A stretch of DNA of 14,639 nucleotides from Bacteroidales bacterium UBA2030 (GTDB taxonomy: Bacteria > Bacteroidota > Bacteroidia > Bacteroidales > TTA-H9). Below the pieces are notes generated by a model. That model saw nothing but the letters and a program-made list of their open reading frames with translations. It made no database searches and was not told where the DNA came from. A program made the position numbers and the translations under genes. Positions 7,988 to 14,639 of the stretch are shown in pieces. Location: contig DDBO01000181.1 of NCBI GenBank assembly GCA_002332755.1, positions 1 to 14,639 on the forward strand, read 5' to 3'. The number at the start of each line of letters is the position of its first letter. Position 1 is the first letter of the stretch.

Positions 7988-8863
7988 ATGAAGATTGCAT
8001 TGTACGGCAAGCACCCTGTGAATGGCGACGACCAGTTTCTGGAACATCTGCTGGAGGTGTTACGGCAAAGAGGATGTGGGGTATGGATTTATAAAATGTG
8101 GATGCAACCGCGCGAGTTGGCCGGTCAACTGAATATGCCTATTCAGGTTTTTGAAAGTTGCGAACAACTTAAGGCCGAAGGCATAGATTTTTTACTTTCT
8201 ATCGGAGGCGATGGAACGCTATTAGACACCCTGCCTCTGGTTCACGACAGCGGTATCCCCGTGATTGGCATTAACCTGGGCCGCTTGGGATTTTTATCGG
8301 CTGCAGGACGTGAAGATTTATACCCGGTAATGGATAGCATCTTTCAGGGAAATATTCATCTGGAACCGCGAACATTAATTCAGCTTAAATCGGATAATTT
8401 CACTCCTTATCCCTACGCGCTGAATGAGTTAAGCATATTGAAGGAACTTCCTGCCAGTATGATCAGCATCAGTGTATGGATCGACGGAGAGTTTTTAAAT
8501 ACCTATTGGGCCGATGGTTTATTGATAGCCACGCCTACAGGAAGTACCGCTTATTCGCTCAGTTGCGGAGGCCCCATCATCACACCCAATTCGCGAAACC
8601 TGCTCATAACCCCAGTAGCCAATCATAATCTTACTGTTAGGCCCGTGGTGGTACCCGATAGCAGTTGCATCGAGGTAGAAGTAGACACCAAAAGTGGTCG
8701 ATTTGTCTTAGGGCTTGATTCGCGGGTAGGCATCATGAAAAAGAAGACCCGCATGCAAATCCGCCTGGCCCCTTTTACGCTTAACCTTGGAAGGCTTCCT
8801 TCGCGTACTTTTTATTCAACACTTCGGGCCAAACTTACCTGGGGGCACGATATCCGCAACTAA
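7988..8863 (+). CDS. nadK: NAD kinase
   Basis: The cytoplasmic enzyme phosphorylates NAD to NADP using ATP or polyphosphate and is the sole de novo source of NADP in most bacteria. The 291 residues match the usual family length. Family signatures are all present: GGDGT at 73-77 (nucleotide and catalytic site), the NE pair of NELSI at 146-147, TPTGSTAYS at 182-190 followed by GGP at 194-196, and the later PV..H.L..RPVV segment (209-220). An in-frame GTG lies immediately before the ATG (7985); I chose the ATG because the protein then starts MKIALYG, as is typical. It is the first gene of the plus-strand envelope cluster, with its own putative promoter, and is followed by a 91-nt gap with another. 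The linkage of nadK to porG-uppS-bamA is common in Bacteroidota. Confidence 0.97.
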   Translation: MKIALYGKHPVNGDDQFLEHLLEVLRQRGCGVWIYKMWMQPRELAGQLNMPIQVFESCEQLKAEGIDFLLSIGGDGTLLDTLPLVHDSGIPVIGINLGRLGFLSAAGREDLYPVMDSIFQGNIHLEPRTLIQLKSDNFTPYPYALNELSILKELPASMISISVWIDGEFLNTYWADGLLIATPTGSTAYSLSCGGPIITPNSRNLLITPVANHNLTVRPVVVPDSSCIEVEVDTKSGRFVLGLDSRVGIMKKKTRMQIRLAPFTLNLGRLPSRTFYSTLRAKLTWGHDIRN

Positions 8864-8900
8864 TCATGGTATTTTACAATTTTCGGGCTGTTGCAACGTT

Positions 8901-8908
8901 TATTTTTG
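8901..8908 (+). promoter_or_regulatory. Putative -7 promoter of porG
   Basis: TATTTTTG followed by CGG. The same 11-mer TATTTTTGCGG occurs before the second ompH (13988-13998). It sits 46 nt upstream of the preferred ATG at 8955. The -33 region is only TTTT-like (8880-8883). Confidence 0.5.
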
Positions 8909-8954
8909 CGGTCCTGGCAAGGCCATTCAAATTTAAGTGACGAAAAATACATGC

Positions 8955-9788
8955 ATGAAGAGCATTGTTAAATGGCTGATGTTAATTTTAATCTTTGTGG
9001 TATGGGTTAAATCCGGCAAAGGGCAATACCTCGAAACGGGATTGACCGGAGGGGGCATGCTCTATACCGGTGACCTTAATCCATCGCCTGCACCGGGCCT
9101 TACACGGCCTGCCATTGGGGTTCTGATGCGATATAATTTTACCACGCGTTGGGTATGGAAGAATAGTTTTCTTATGGGCCGGGTGAGGGGAGAAGACTTA
9201 AATGGAACCGCACTGAGCGGGCGCAGCCTGTATTTCGAAAGTCGCCTTACGGAGCTTAGTTCACAAGTGGAGTTCAATTTTCTGAACTTTTATACAGGGA
9301 GTCGTCGGCAATCGTTTTCACCCTACCTTTTTACCGGTGTTTCTTTGTTTATGTTTAATCCTCAGGCGCAATTCAACGGGCAATGGATCGATTTGCAACC
9401 TTTGCGCACCGAGGGCCAGGATACCCAGATGTACCCCGAACGTAAACCTTATGCACGAATAAGTCTGGCATTGCCCTTCGGAATGGGGCTGAAACTGAGT
9501 ATCAATAAGAAAATGACAGTGGGCATGGAAGCCGGTTATCGAAAAACCCTGACAGATTACCTGGATGATGTTAGTACAACGTATTATTTGCAGGGCAATG
9601 AAATCGATCCTGCTCTGCCTGAGGAACTGCTCAGCGACCCTTTGCGCAATCATTCGGCCGGTATGCAGCGCGGAAACCCGGCTAACAAGGATTGGTACGC
9701 ATACGCCGGAATGTTTATCACTTATAAAATAAACCTTTATAAAACACCGCCCTGCAATGATTTTAAAAATGTGGGACGCTTCGATTGA
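8955..9788 (+). CDS. porG: PorG/DUF6089 family outer-membrane protein of the type IX secretion system
   Basis: The 277-residue protein has a signal peptide (residues 1-23, cleavage near GKG-Q). A β-barrel-type sequence of short amphipathic strands follows. Motifs I associate with the DUF6089 family are GGGMLYTGDLNP (32-43), SPYLFTGVSLF (122-132), TDYLDDVSTTYY (200-211) and the closing RGNPANKDWYAYAG (239-252). In Porphyromonas gingivalis the PorG protein is encoded beside uppS and the BamA gene and contacts the PorK-PorN ring of the type IX secretion system; the same neighbours occur here. The name is therefore based on family resemblance plus gene order. A GTG six codons upstream (8937) would extend the frame, but the ATG at 8955 places the signal peptide directly at the N-terminus. 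This machinery would export the two T9SS-tailed proteins in this window. Confidence 0.8.
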   Translation: MKSIVKWLMLILIFVVWVKSGKGQYLETGLTGGGMLYTGDLNPSPAPGLTRPAIGVLMRYNFTTRWVWKNSFLMGRVRGEDLNGTALSGRSLYFESRLTELSSQVEFNFLNFYTGSRRQSFSPYLFTGVSLFMFNPQAQFNGQWIDLQPLRTEGQDTQMYPERKPYARISLALPFGMGLKLSINKKMTVGMEAGYRKTLTDYLDDVSTTYYLQGNEIDPALPEELLSDPLRNHSAGMQRGNPANKDWYAYAGMFITYKINLYKTPPCNDFKNVGRFD

Positions 9789-9830
9789 ACTCCCGGGAAA
9801 AGTTCGTGCAGTTATTTGCCTGATTATTGA

Positions 9831-9838
9831 TAAATTTG
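9831..9838 (+). promoter_or_regulatory. Putative -7 promoter of uppS
   Basis: TAAATTTG followed by CC fits TAnnTTTG, in the 93-nt gap between porG and the uppS start. With transcription starting near 9843, an ATG at 9852 would have almost no leader. This favours the ATG at 9882. Confidence 0.42.
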
Positions 9839-9881
9839 CCGCCCAGAAGGGATGGTTTTTCCCAGAATCAAAAACGACAAG

Positions 9882-10658
9882 ATGCCGGAATCGGAGAAAT
9901 ATGAACAATTGCGTGCAGCTATCGACCCGGAGCGTTTGCCCCGGCATGTAGCCATTATCATGGATGGGAATGGTCGTTGGGCGAGGCAAAGGGGCATGGA
10001 GCGCATTAAGGGGCACCAGCACGCAGTGACGGCTGTACGCGAGGCTGCTGAAGCTGCTGCCGAATTGGGTATAAAGTACCTTACCCTCTACACTTTTTCA
10101 ACTGAAAACTGGAAACGGCCGCAATGCGAAGTAGAAGCGCTGATGAAGTTGTTGGTGGAAACCATTAACACCGAAATTGAAACCCTAAACAAAAACAATA
10201 TCCGGCTCAGAGCTATTGGCAACCTTGATCAATTGCAGCCCGTCACACGGCAAGCCCTTGAGAGCGCCATTGAAGCCACAGCTTCTTTTACCCGCATGGA
10301 TCTGGTGTTGGCCCTTAGCTATAGCTCCCGTTGGGAAATCACCCGTATGGTACGCGATATTGCTCAGGCCGCCTGCGAAGGGAGGCTCAATCCCGAAGAC
10401 ATAAATGAATCGACGATTCATGCTCACATGAACAGCTGCTTTCTGCCTGATCCTGAGCTGCTTATCCGTACCAGCGGAGAATACCGCATAAGCAACTTTT
10501 TGCTCTGGCAAATTGCTTACACCGAGCTTTGGTTTACGCCTAAACTTTGGCCCGATTTTCGTAAGGAAGACCTTGCCGAGGCCATTCTGAGCTATCAGCA
10601 ACGCGAGCGCCGCTTCGGTCAGACCAGTGAGCAACTCAAAGAAAACAAACCCCAGTGA
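9882..10658 (+). CDS. uppS: Isoprenyl transferase (undecaprenyl diphosphate synthase)
   Basis: This cis-prenyltransferase condenses farnesyl diphosphate with eight isopentenyl diphosphates to make the C55 lipid carrier for peptidoglycan and surface-glycan synthesis. With the start at 9882 it has 258 residues, a typical length. Catalytic and substrate-binding positions are intact by comparison with the E. coli enzyme: D28 in IIMDGNGRW, H45 region, N76 and R79 in TFSTENWKRP, R196, R202 and S204 in RTSGEYRISNF, and E215. The stretch ISNFLLWQIAYTELWF is nearly identical to the family consensus. An in-frame ATG ten codons upstream (9852) is possible but lies very close to the putative promoter. 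bamA follows after 33 nt with no promoter motif between, so the two are probably cotranscribed. Confidence 0.96.
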   Translation: MPESEKYEQLRAAIDPERLPRHVAIIMDGNGRWARQRGMERIKGHQHAVTAVREAAEAAAELGIKYLTLYTFSTENWKRPQCEVEALMKLLVETINTEIETLNKNNIRLRAIGNLDQLQPVTRQALESAIEATASFTRMDLVLALSYSSRWEITRMVRDIAQAACEGRLNPEDINESTIHAHMNSCFLPDPELLIRTSGEYRISNFLLWQIAYTELWFTPKLWPDFRKEDLAEAILSYQQRERRFGQTSEQLKENKPQ

Positions 10659-10691
10659 ACTAACCTGATCTTATATAGGAAAAATCTGCAG

Positions 10692-13328
10692 ATGAAGCAA
10701 TTAAAATATCTCTTTGCTCTTCCCTTTTTGTTGTTTCTTGTCCCTTCGAGCGGGCTTCGGGCTCAAATAAACCTGGGGGGCGACGAAAATGTAATAAATT
10801 ACGCTAACCCCAAGGAATATGAAATTGGTGGTATCACCGTTCAGGGAGTACAATACCTCGATCCCTCGGTTTTAGTAATGCTTACAGGCCTTAAAGTTGG
10901 TGACCGCATCAAAGTACCCGGTGAAGAAATTACGGCAGCTATTGAAAAATTATGGAAACAAGGCCTTTTTGATGATGTACAGATAGTGGCCGAAAAAATT
11001 GAGGGCAAAGTTATTTTCCTGCAAATACAATTAACGGAGCGTCCCCGCCTGAGTAAATTTACTTTTAAAGGCATCCGAAAGGGAGAAGCCGACGATTTGC
11101 GCGATAAGCTGAAATTAGCTGCCGGCGAGGTGGTGACACGCAACACACTGGTAAGAGCCCAGGAAACCATCAAGAAATATTTCGTGGATAAAGGTTTTCT
11201 GAAGGTAGAAATCGACATCCAGGAGGTTAGGGATACTACCAAACTCAACAATGTGGTGCTGATTTTTGACATCGATAAGAAAGACAAGGTGAAAATCAAT
11301 ACCATCATCATCCACGGAAATGAAAAGGTGAAAACTACCACCCTGAAAAATGCCTTGAAAGAAACCAAGGAAAAAGGCTCTTTTCGTCCATTGGCCGGCC
11401 TCGACCGACTGGCATACAATATGGCGAAAAGCGCAGTAAGGCTGGATGCTGCCGGACTCACCGACAACCTTGCAGATTATTATTACAGCAATCTGCGCAT
11501 GCGGGTGTTTAAATCCTCTAAATTCATTCGCGAGGACTTTGAAACGGATATGGAAAATATCGTTAAGAAGTATAACGAACTCGGTTATAGAGACGCTGAA
11601 ATCATTAAAGATTCGGTTTACTTTGTTGACGATAAAACCATCAATGTGGAGCTGTGGGTTAAGGAAGGCCGTAAATATTATTTCCGAAATATTACCTGGG
11701 TGGGCAATACGAAATATTCGGCCGATGTTCTTAATTCATACCTGAAAATCCGTAAAGGAGATGTTTATAATCAGGAAATACTTCAAACAAACCTGTCGTA
11801 TAACCCTAACGGATTCGATGTCAGTTCATTGTATCTTGACGATGGTTACCTGTTTTTTAATGTACAGCCTGTGGAGGTAAAGATTGAGAACGATTCGATT
11901 GATTTGGAGATTCGCATTTTTGAAGGGAAACAAGCAACCCTCAGCAGGGTAACCGTAAAAGGCAATGACCGTACCAGCGACCATGTTATTTTACGTGAGC
12001 TGTATACCAAACCCGGCCAACTTTTCAGCCGCAACGACATTATTCGCACCCAGCGCGAGTTGGCTCAATTGAAATATTTTAATCCTGAAAAGCTGGGAAT
12101 AGATTACACCCCAAACCCCCAAGATGGCACCGTAGATCTGGAATACACAGTAGAAGAGACCTCAAGCGACCAGATAGAACTATCAGGTGGTTGGGGCTAT
12201 GGCCGTATAGTCGGAACGCTTGGGCTCTCATTCAATAATTTTTCTACACGCAGGTTTTTCAAAAAAGATGCATGGAAACCCATACCCAGTGGAGATGGTC
12301 AGAAACTTAACCTGCGTCTTCAGACTTATGGTGTGGGTTACACTGCCTACTCTGTATCGTTTACCGAGCCCTGGCTGGGAGGTAAGAAACCCAATGCACT
12401 TACTGTTTCATATTATCATTCGAAATATACAAATGGTCTAAGTAGTTCCGATACAAACTATGCTTCATTTGTTATTAATGGTGTAGGTTTATCACTTGGC
12501 AAACGATTAGAATGGCCGGATGATTATTTCCAATTGTACCATGGGCTTAATTACCAGCGTTATAAATTGAAAAATTATTCGAATATCTTCTCCTTTGGAA
12601 GCGGGAATGGGGAATACAATAAAATTAGTTACAGTCTGTCGCTTGGCCGTAGTAGCGACGACAATCCTATATTCCCCCGCCGGGGCTCTACTGTTAACCT
12701 GAGCGTGGAGTTAACACCTCCTTATAGCCTCTTTAGCAATAAAGATTATTCGAAGTTAAGTGCAGAAGAAAAATATAAATGGATTGAATATCATAAGTGG
12801 AAATTCTCAGGCAATTGGTACACCAACCTTGTGGGTAACCTTGTATTGGCCAGTAAGTATCGTTTTGGATTTCTGGGATATTATAATAAAGACCTGGGTG
12901 TAACTCCCTTTGAGCGTTTTTATGTTGGGGGTGACGGGCTGTCGGGTTATGGAAGCCTGGATGGACGAGAGATTATTGCCTTGCGCGGGTATGCCAACGA
13001 AAGTATTACTCCTGAGTACTATGAAAATTCTGGTGTAGGCGGAACCATTTACAGCCGATATATGTTTGAATTGCGTTTCCCGCTTTCACTCAATCCCTCA
13101 AGTACTATTTATGCCCTGGCCTTTATGGAAGGAGGCAACACCTGGAATAAATTTACCAAATTCAATCCCTTTAAGGTTTACCGAAGCGCAGGTCTGGGGT
13201 TGCGTATCTTCCTGCCCATGTTTGGTGTGCTGGGTCTCGACTATGGCTATGGCTACGACGAGGTACCCGGACAACCTTCGGCCAATGGTGGTCAATTCCA
13301 CTTCTCCATCAACCAGTCGATAGATTAA
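10692..13328 (+). CDS. bamA: Outer-membrane protein assembly factor BamA
   Basis: BamA is the Omp85-family insertase that folds β-barrel proteins into the outer membrane. The 878 residues start with a signal peptide (1-24, LFALPFLLFLVPSS core, end LRAQ). Five POTRA domains can be placed roughly at 44-116, 119-197, 201-324, 329-412 and 416-490. The third is longer than in proteobacteria, with an extra segment around 222-280. The 16-strand barrel covers about 495-878, and the lid-loop motif appears as LRGY at 764-767 in place of (V/I)RG(F/Y). Aromatic girdle residues and alternating strands are clear (for example GLGLRIFLPMFGVLGLDYGYGY). The end reads FHFSINQSID, so the last residue is not the usual aromatic. 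It lies between uppS and the Skp-like chaperones that deliver its substrates, the standard arrangement in this phylum. Confidence 0.97.
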   Translation: MKQLKYLFALPFLLFLVPSSGLRAQINLGGDENVINYANPKEYEIGGITVQGVQYLDPSVLVMLTGLKVGDRIKVPGEEITAAIEKLWKQGLFDDVQIVAEKIEGKVIFLQIQLTERPRLSKFTFKGIRKGEADDLRDKLKLAAGEVVTRNTLVRAQETIKKYFVDKGFLKVEIDIQEVRDTTKLNNVVLIFDIDKKDKVKINTIIIHGNEKVKTTTLKNALKETKEKGSFRPLAGLDRLAYNMAKSAVRLDAAGLTDNLADYYYSNLRMRVFKSSKFIREDFETDMENIVKKYNELGYRDAEIIKDSVYFVDDKTINVELWVKEGRKYYFRNITWVGNTKYSADVLNSYLKIRKGDVYNQEILQTNLSYNPNGFDVSSLYLDDGYLFFNVQPVEVKIENDSIDLEIRIFEGKQATLSRVTVKGNDRTSDHVILRELYTKPGQLFSRNDIIRTQRELAQLKYFNPEKLGIDYTPNPQDGTVDLEYTVEETSSDQIELSGGWGYGRIVGTLGLSFNNFSTRRFFKKDAWKPIPSGDGQKLNLRLQTYGVGYTAYSVSFTEPWLGGKKPNALTVSYYHSKYTNGLSSSDTNYASFVINGVGLSLGKRLEWPDDYFQLYHGLNYQRYKLKNYSNIFSFGSGNGEYNKISYSLSLGRSSDDNPIFPRRGSTVNLSVELTPPYSLFSNKDYSKLSAEEKYKWIEYHKWKFSGNWYTNLVGNLVLASKYRFGFLGYYNKDLGVTPFERFYVGGDGLSGYGSLDGREIIALRGYANESITPEYYENSGVGGTIYSRYMFELRFPLSLNPSSTIYALAFMEGGNTWNKFTKFNPFKVYRSAGLGLRIFLPMFGVLGLDYGYGYDEVPGQPSANGGQFHFSINQSID

Positions 13329-13375
13329 GGCATGATATTTGAAAGTTATAGGTGTCTGATAAACACATAAAATTT

Positions 13376-13382
13376 AAGGAGG
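13376..13382 (+). promoter_or_regulatory. Strong Shine-Dalgarno deciding the ompH-1 start
   Basis: AAGGAGG lies 8 nt before the ATG at 13391, a near-ideal match to the 16S anti-SD. This is unusual for Bacteroidota, whose leaders are typically AT-rich without SD, and no other gene here has one at proper spacing. It rejects the upstream GTG at 13352 as the start. Confidence 0.75.
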
Positions 13383-13390
13383 AACCTACC

Positions 13391-13924
13391 ATGAAAAAAC
13401 TGATTGCTCTTCCCTTGCTTATGCTGGCATTTGTTTTTACAGCACAGGCCCAGAAATTTGCTTACGTAGATTCTGAATATATTCTTCAGAATATTCCTGA
13501 ATACAATGATGCCCTTGCTCAGATTGATGAACTTTCTGTTCAATGGCAACAGGAACTCGAGGCTAAATTTTCTGCTATCGATAAGATGTACAAGGATTAT
13601 CAATCGGAATCTGTACTCTTGCCCGAAGAGATGAAACGTAAACGCGAGGATGCCATTATCAAGGCAGAAAAAGATGCCAAAGAACTCCAGAAAAAGCGCT
13701 TTGGTAAAGACGGAGACCTGTTTAAGAAAAGACAAGAATTAGTAAAACCCATTCAGGACAAGGTATACAGTGCAATTGAAGCAGTGGCCAAAGCACGTAA
13801 CCTGGCAATGGTGTTCGACAAAGCCGGAGGAGTAACCGTCATGTGGGCCGATGCCAAATACGATATCAGCGATGATGTGCTCGAAGAAATGGGCTATTCG
13901 TTTAATACCCGCAAAAATAAATAA
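13391..13924 (+). CDS. OmpH/Skp-like periplasmic chaperone, copy 1
   Basis: The 177-residue protein has a signal peptide (1-20, ending TAQA before QKFAYVD). A long charged α-helical coiled-coil stretch covers about residues 38-130, rich in Lys, Glu and Gln (EEMKRKREDAIIKAEKDAKE). The protein ends in a compact segment (ARNLAMVFDKAGG). The opening KFAYVDSEYIL plus helical tentacles is the Skp/OmpH pattern: a homotrimer that holds unfolded outer-membrane proteins in the periplasm and passes them to BamA. It starts 62 nt after bamA. The gap holds no TAnnTTTG motif, so it is probably in the bamA transcript, with translation boosted by its strong SD. The C-terminal part VTVMWADAKYDISDDVLEEMG resembles the Bacteroidota subgroup. 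Confidence 0.92.
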   Translation: MKKLIALPLLMLAFVFTAQAQKFAYVDSEYILQNIPEYNDALAQIDELSVQWQQELEAKFSAIDKMYKDYQSESVLLPEEMKRKREDAIIKAEKDAKELQKKRFGKDGDLFKKRQELVKPIQDKVYSAIEAVAKARNLAMVFDKAGGVTVMWADAKYDISDDVLEEMGYSFNTRKNK

Positions 13925-13987
13925 GTGCATTCGTAACTCACTACAGCTTGCATATACACGGGATTTTCTAAAATAGTCAGAATTTCT

Positions 13988-13995
13988 TATTTTTG
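13988..13995 (+). promoter_or_regulatory. Putative -7 promoter of ompH-2
   Basis: TATTTTTG (then CGG) lies 29 nt before the ATG at 14025, with a TTTT at 13964-13967 about 20 nt upstream as a partial -33 element. The 11-mer is shared with the porG promoter. It suggests the second chaperone can be expressed apart from bamA. Confidence 0.52.
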
Positions 13996-14024
13996 CGGAA
14001 ATTATCAATCTTTAGTATTAGAAT

Positions 14025-14534
14025 ATGAAAAGTTTAATTAAAGTATTACTATTTGTAGGCCTGATGTTTTCTTTTACAGGTCTTTCGGCACAGAAGTTCG
14101 GTCATATTGATTTTGCCAAGCTTTATTCGTTGATGCCCGGTCAGGATACTATTCGTGAAAAGTATCAGCAATATGCCAATGGGCTCAGGGCTCAGATGGA
14201 AGCCATGCAGACCGAATGGGAAAGCAAACTGGCTGATTACCAGTCTAAATCTTCTACGATGACCGACCTGATTCGTCGTACCAAGGAAAAAGAGTTGCAG
14301 GACTTGCAAGCCCGTATTGAGGCTTTTCAACAACAGGCAAGCCAAGATCTGCAGGCCAAAGAGGCTGAGCTGACTACCCCACTCATCGAAAGGGCTAAGA
14401 AAGCTATCCAGGATGTGGCCAAAGAAAACGGCTACTCTTATATCTTCAACAGTGCCGAAGGACTTCTGCTTTATTCCCCCCCCGCAGATGACATTCTTCC
14501 CCTGGTTAAGAAAAAATTGGGAATAAAAGACTAA
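14025..14534 (+). CDS. OmpH/Skp-like periplasmic chaperone, copy 2
   Basis: The 169-residue protein has a signal peptide (1-22, ending LSAQ) followed by KFGHIDFAKLYSLMPG, the conserved start of the OmpH/Skp family. Residues about 40-115 form a Gln/Glu/Lys-rich coiled coil (KEKELQDLQARIEAFQQQ). The C-terminal part (AKENGYSYIFNSAEGLLLYS) matches the usual closing β-strands. It is a diverged paralog of the preceding gene. Pairs of ompH genes after bamA are normal in Bacteroidota and may form distinct trimers or serve different clients. It starts 100 nt after copy 1, has its own putative promoter, and is the last gene before a terminator. Confidence 0.93.
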   Translation: MKSLIKVLLFVGLMFSFTGLSAQKFGHIDFAKLYSLMPGQDTIREKYQQYANGLRAQMEAMQTEWESKLADYQSKSSTMTDLIRRTKEKELQDLQARIEAFQQQASQDLQAKEAELTTPLIERAKKAIQDVAKENGYSYIFNSAEGLLLYSPPADDILPLVKKKLGIKD

Positions 14535-14557
14535 AATGTTGATTATAAGATAAATTT

Positions 14558-14587
14558 AAAGCTGTTCCTTTTGGGACGGCTTTTTTT
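14558..14587 (+). terminator. Rho-independent terminator of the envelope cluster
   Basis: Arm 14558-14568 pairs with 14573-14583 (11 positions, two G-U wobbles) around a TTTT loop, with a T run at 14581-14587. It starts 24 nt after the stop of the second ompH. Confidence 0.9.
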
Positions 14588-14639
14588 GTTCCAGGTTCCA
14601 AGTTCCGGGTTTCAAGTTCCAAGTTCCAAGTTCCGGGTT
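14588..14639. repeat. 7-bp tandem repeat, cut by the window edge
   Basis: Seven copies of the heptamer GTTCCAA/GTTCCGG/GTTCCAG (one GTTTCAA) run without a gap from the terminator T tract to the end of the window, plus three bases of an eighth. The period is strict while bases 4, 6 and 7 vary. It is unrelated to the palindromic arrays on the left. Its full length is unknown. Confidence 0.9.

Noticed and set aside
9852..9881. Upstream ATG for uppS (ten more residues)
   Set aside because: It lies only about 9 nt from the predicted transcription start and the added residues are outside the conserved family start; kept as an alternative.
9318..10022. Minus-strand open frame of 234 codons
   Set aside because: It lies antisense to the 3' part of porG and the start of uppS, both well supported; it shows no recognisable motif.
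10185..10634. Minus-strand open frame of 149 codons within uppS
   Set aside because: It is antisense to a catalytic enzyme gene with all its conserved motifs in the plus frame.
10841..11467. Minus-strand open frame of 208 codons within bamA
   Set aside because: It is the antisense shadow of the POTRA coding region, Ser/Arg-rich, without a plausible start context or domain.
13352..13390. GTG start for the first ompH
   Set aside because: It would bury the signal peptide behind 13 polar residues, and the strong Shine-Dalgarno points to the ATG at 13391.
13925..13934. GTGCATTCGT after the first ompH as a remnant of the palindromic repeat
   Set aside because: Only ten bases match and there is no inverted arm or linker nearby; chance similarity is enough to explain it.

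Overview
The window looks like a chromosomal segment of a member of the Bacteroidota, probably the Bacteroidia. Three things point there: the gene order nadK-porG-uppS-bamA-ompH-ompH, large secreted proteins ending in type IX secretion (T9SS) sorting domains, and TAnnTTTG-type -7 promoter motifs with few Shine-Dalgarno sequences. No species can be named from the sequence alone.

Left part (1-7720), minus strand. A tandem array of palindromic ~72-76 bp repeats (1-536) is followed by four minus-strand genes. Read in the direction of transcription they are two copies of the same two-gene layout. Each copy is a long secreted protein with a T9SS C-terminal domain (1165 aa, then 814 aa) followed after 17 or 34 nt by a tiny secreted protein (72 aa, then 76 aa). 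The two tiny proteins have the same last 31 residues, which form a motif, a hydrophobic segment and a basic tail. Each pair is followed by a hairpin terminator. A second, shorter array of the same repeat, in the same orientation, lies upstream of the first pair (7498-7712), so the duplicated cassette sits between two repeat arrays. A fragment of an AraC-type regulator (7797-7931) lies just beyond the second array.

Right part (7950-14587), plus strand. This is an envelope-biogenesis cluster: NAD kinase (nadK), the outer-membrane barrel protein of the PorG/DUF6089 family, isoprenyl diphosphate synthase (uppS), the outer-membrane insertase BamA, and two OmpH/Skp-like periplasmic chaperones. It ends in a strong terminator. 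TAnnTTTG motifs precede nadK, porG, uppS and the second ompH, so the cluster probably has several nested promoters. The first ompH has an unusually strong Shine-Dalgarno sequence. A 7-bp tandem repeat begins right after the terminator and runs off the window.

The two parts may be linked in function: PorG belongs to the T9SS machinery that would export the two large left-hand proteins, and BamA with the Skp-like chaperones assembles outer-membrane barrels such as PorG. The most unusual element is the duplicated pair of T9SS cargo plus tiny CTERM-like protein.
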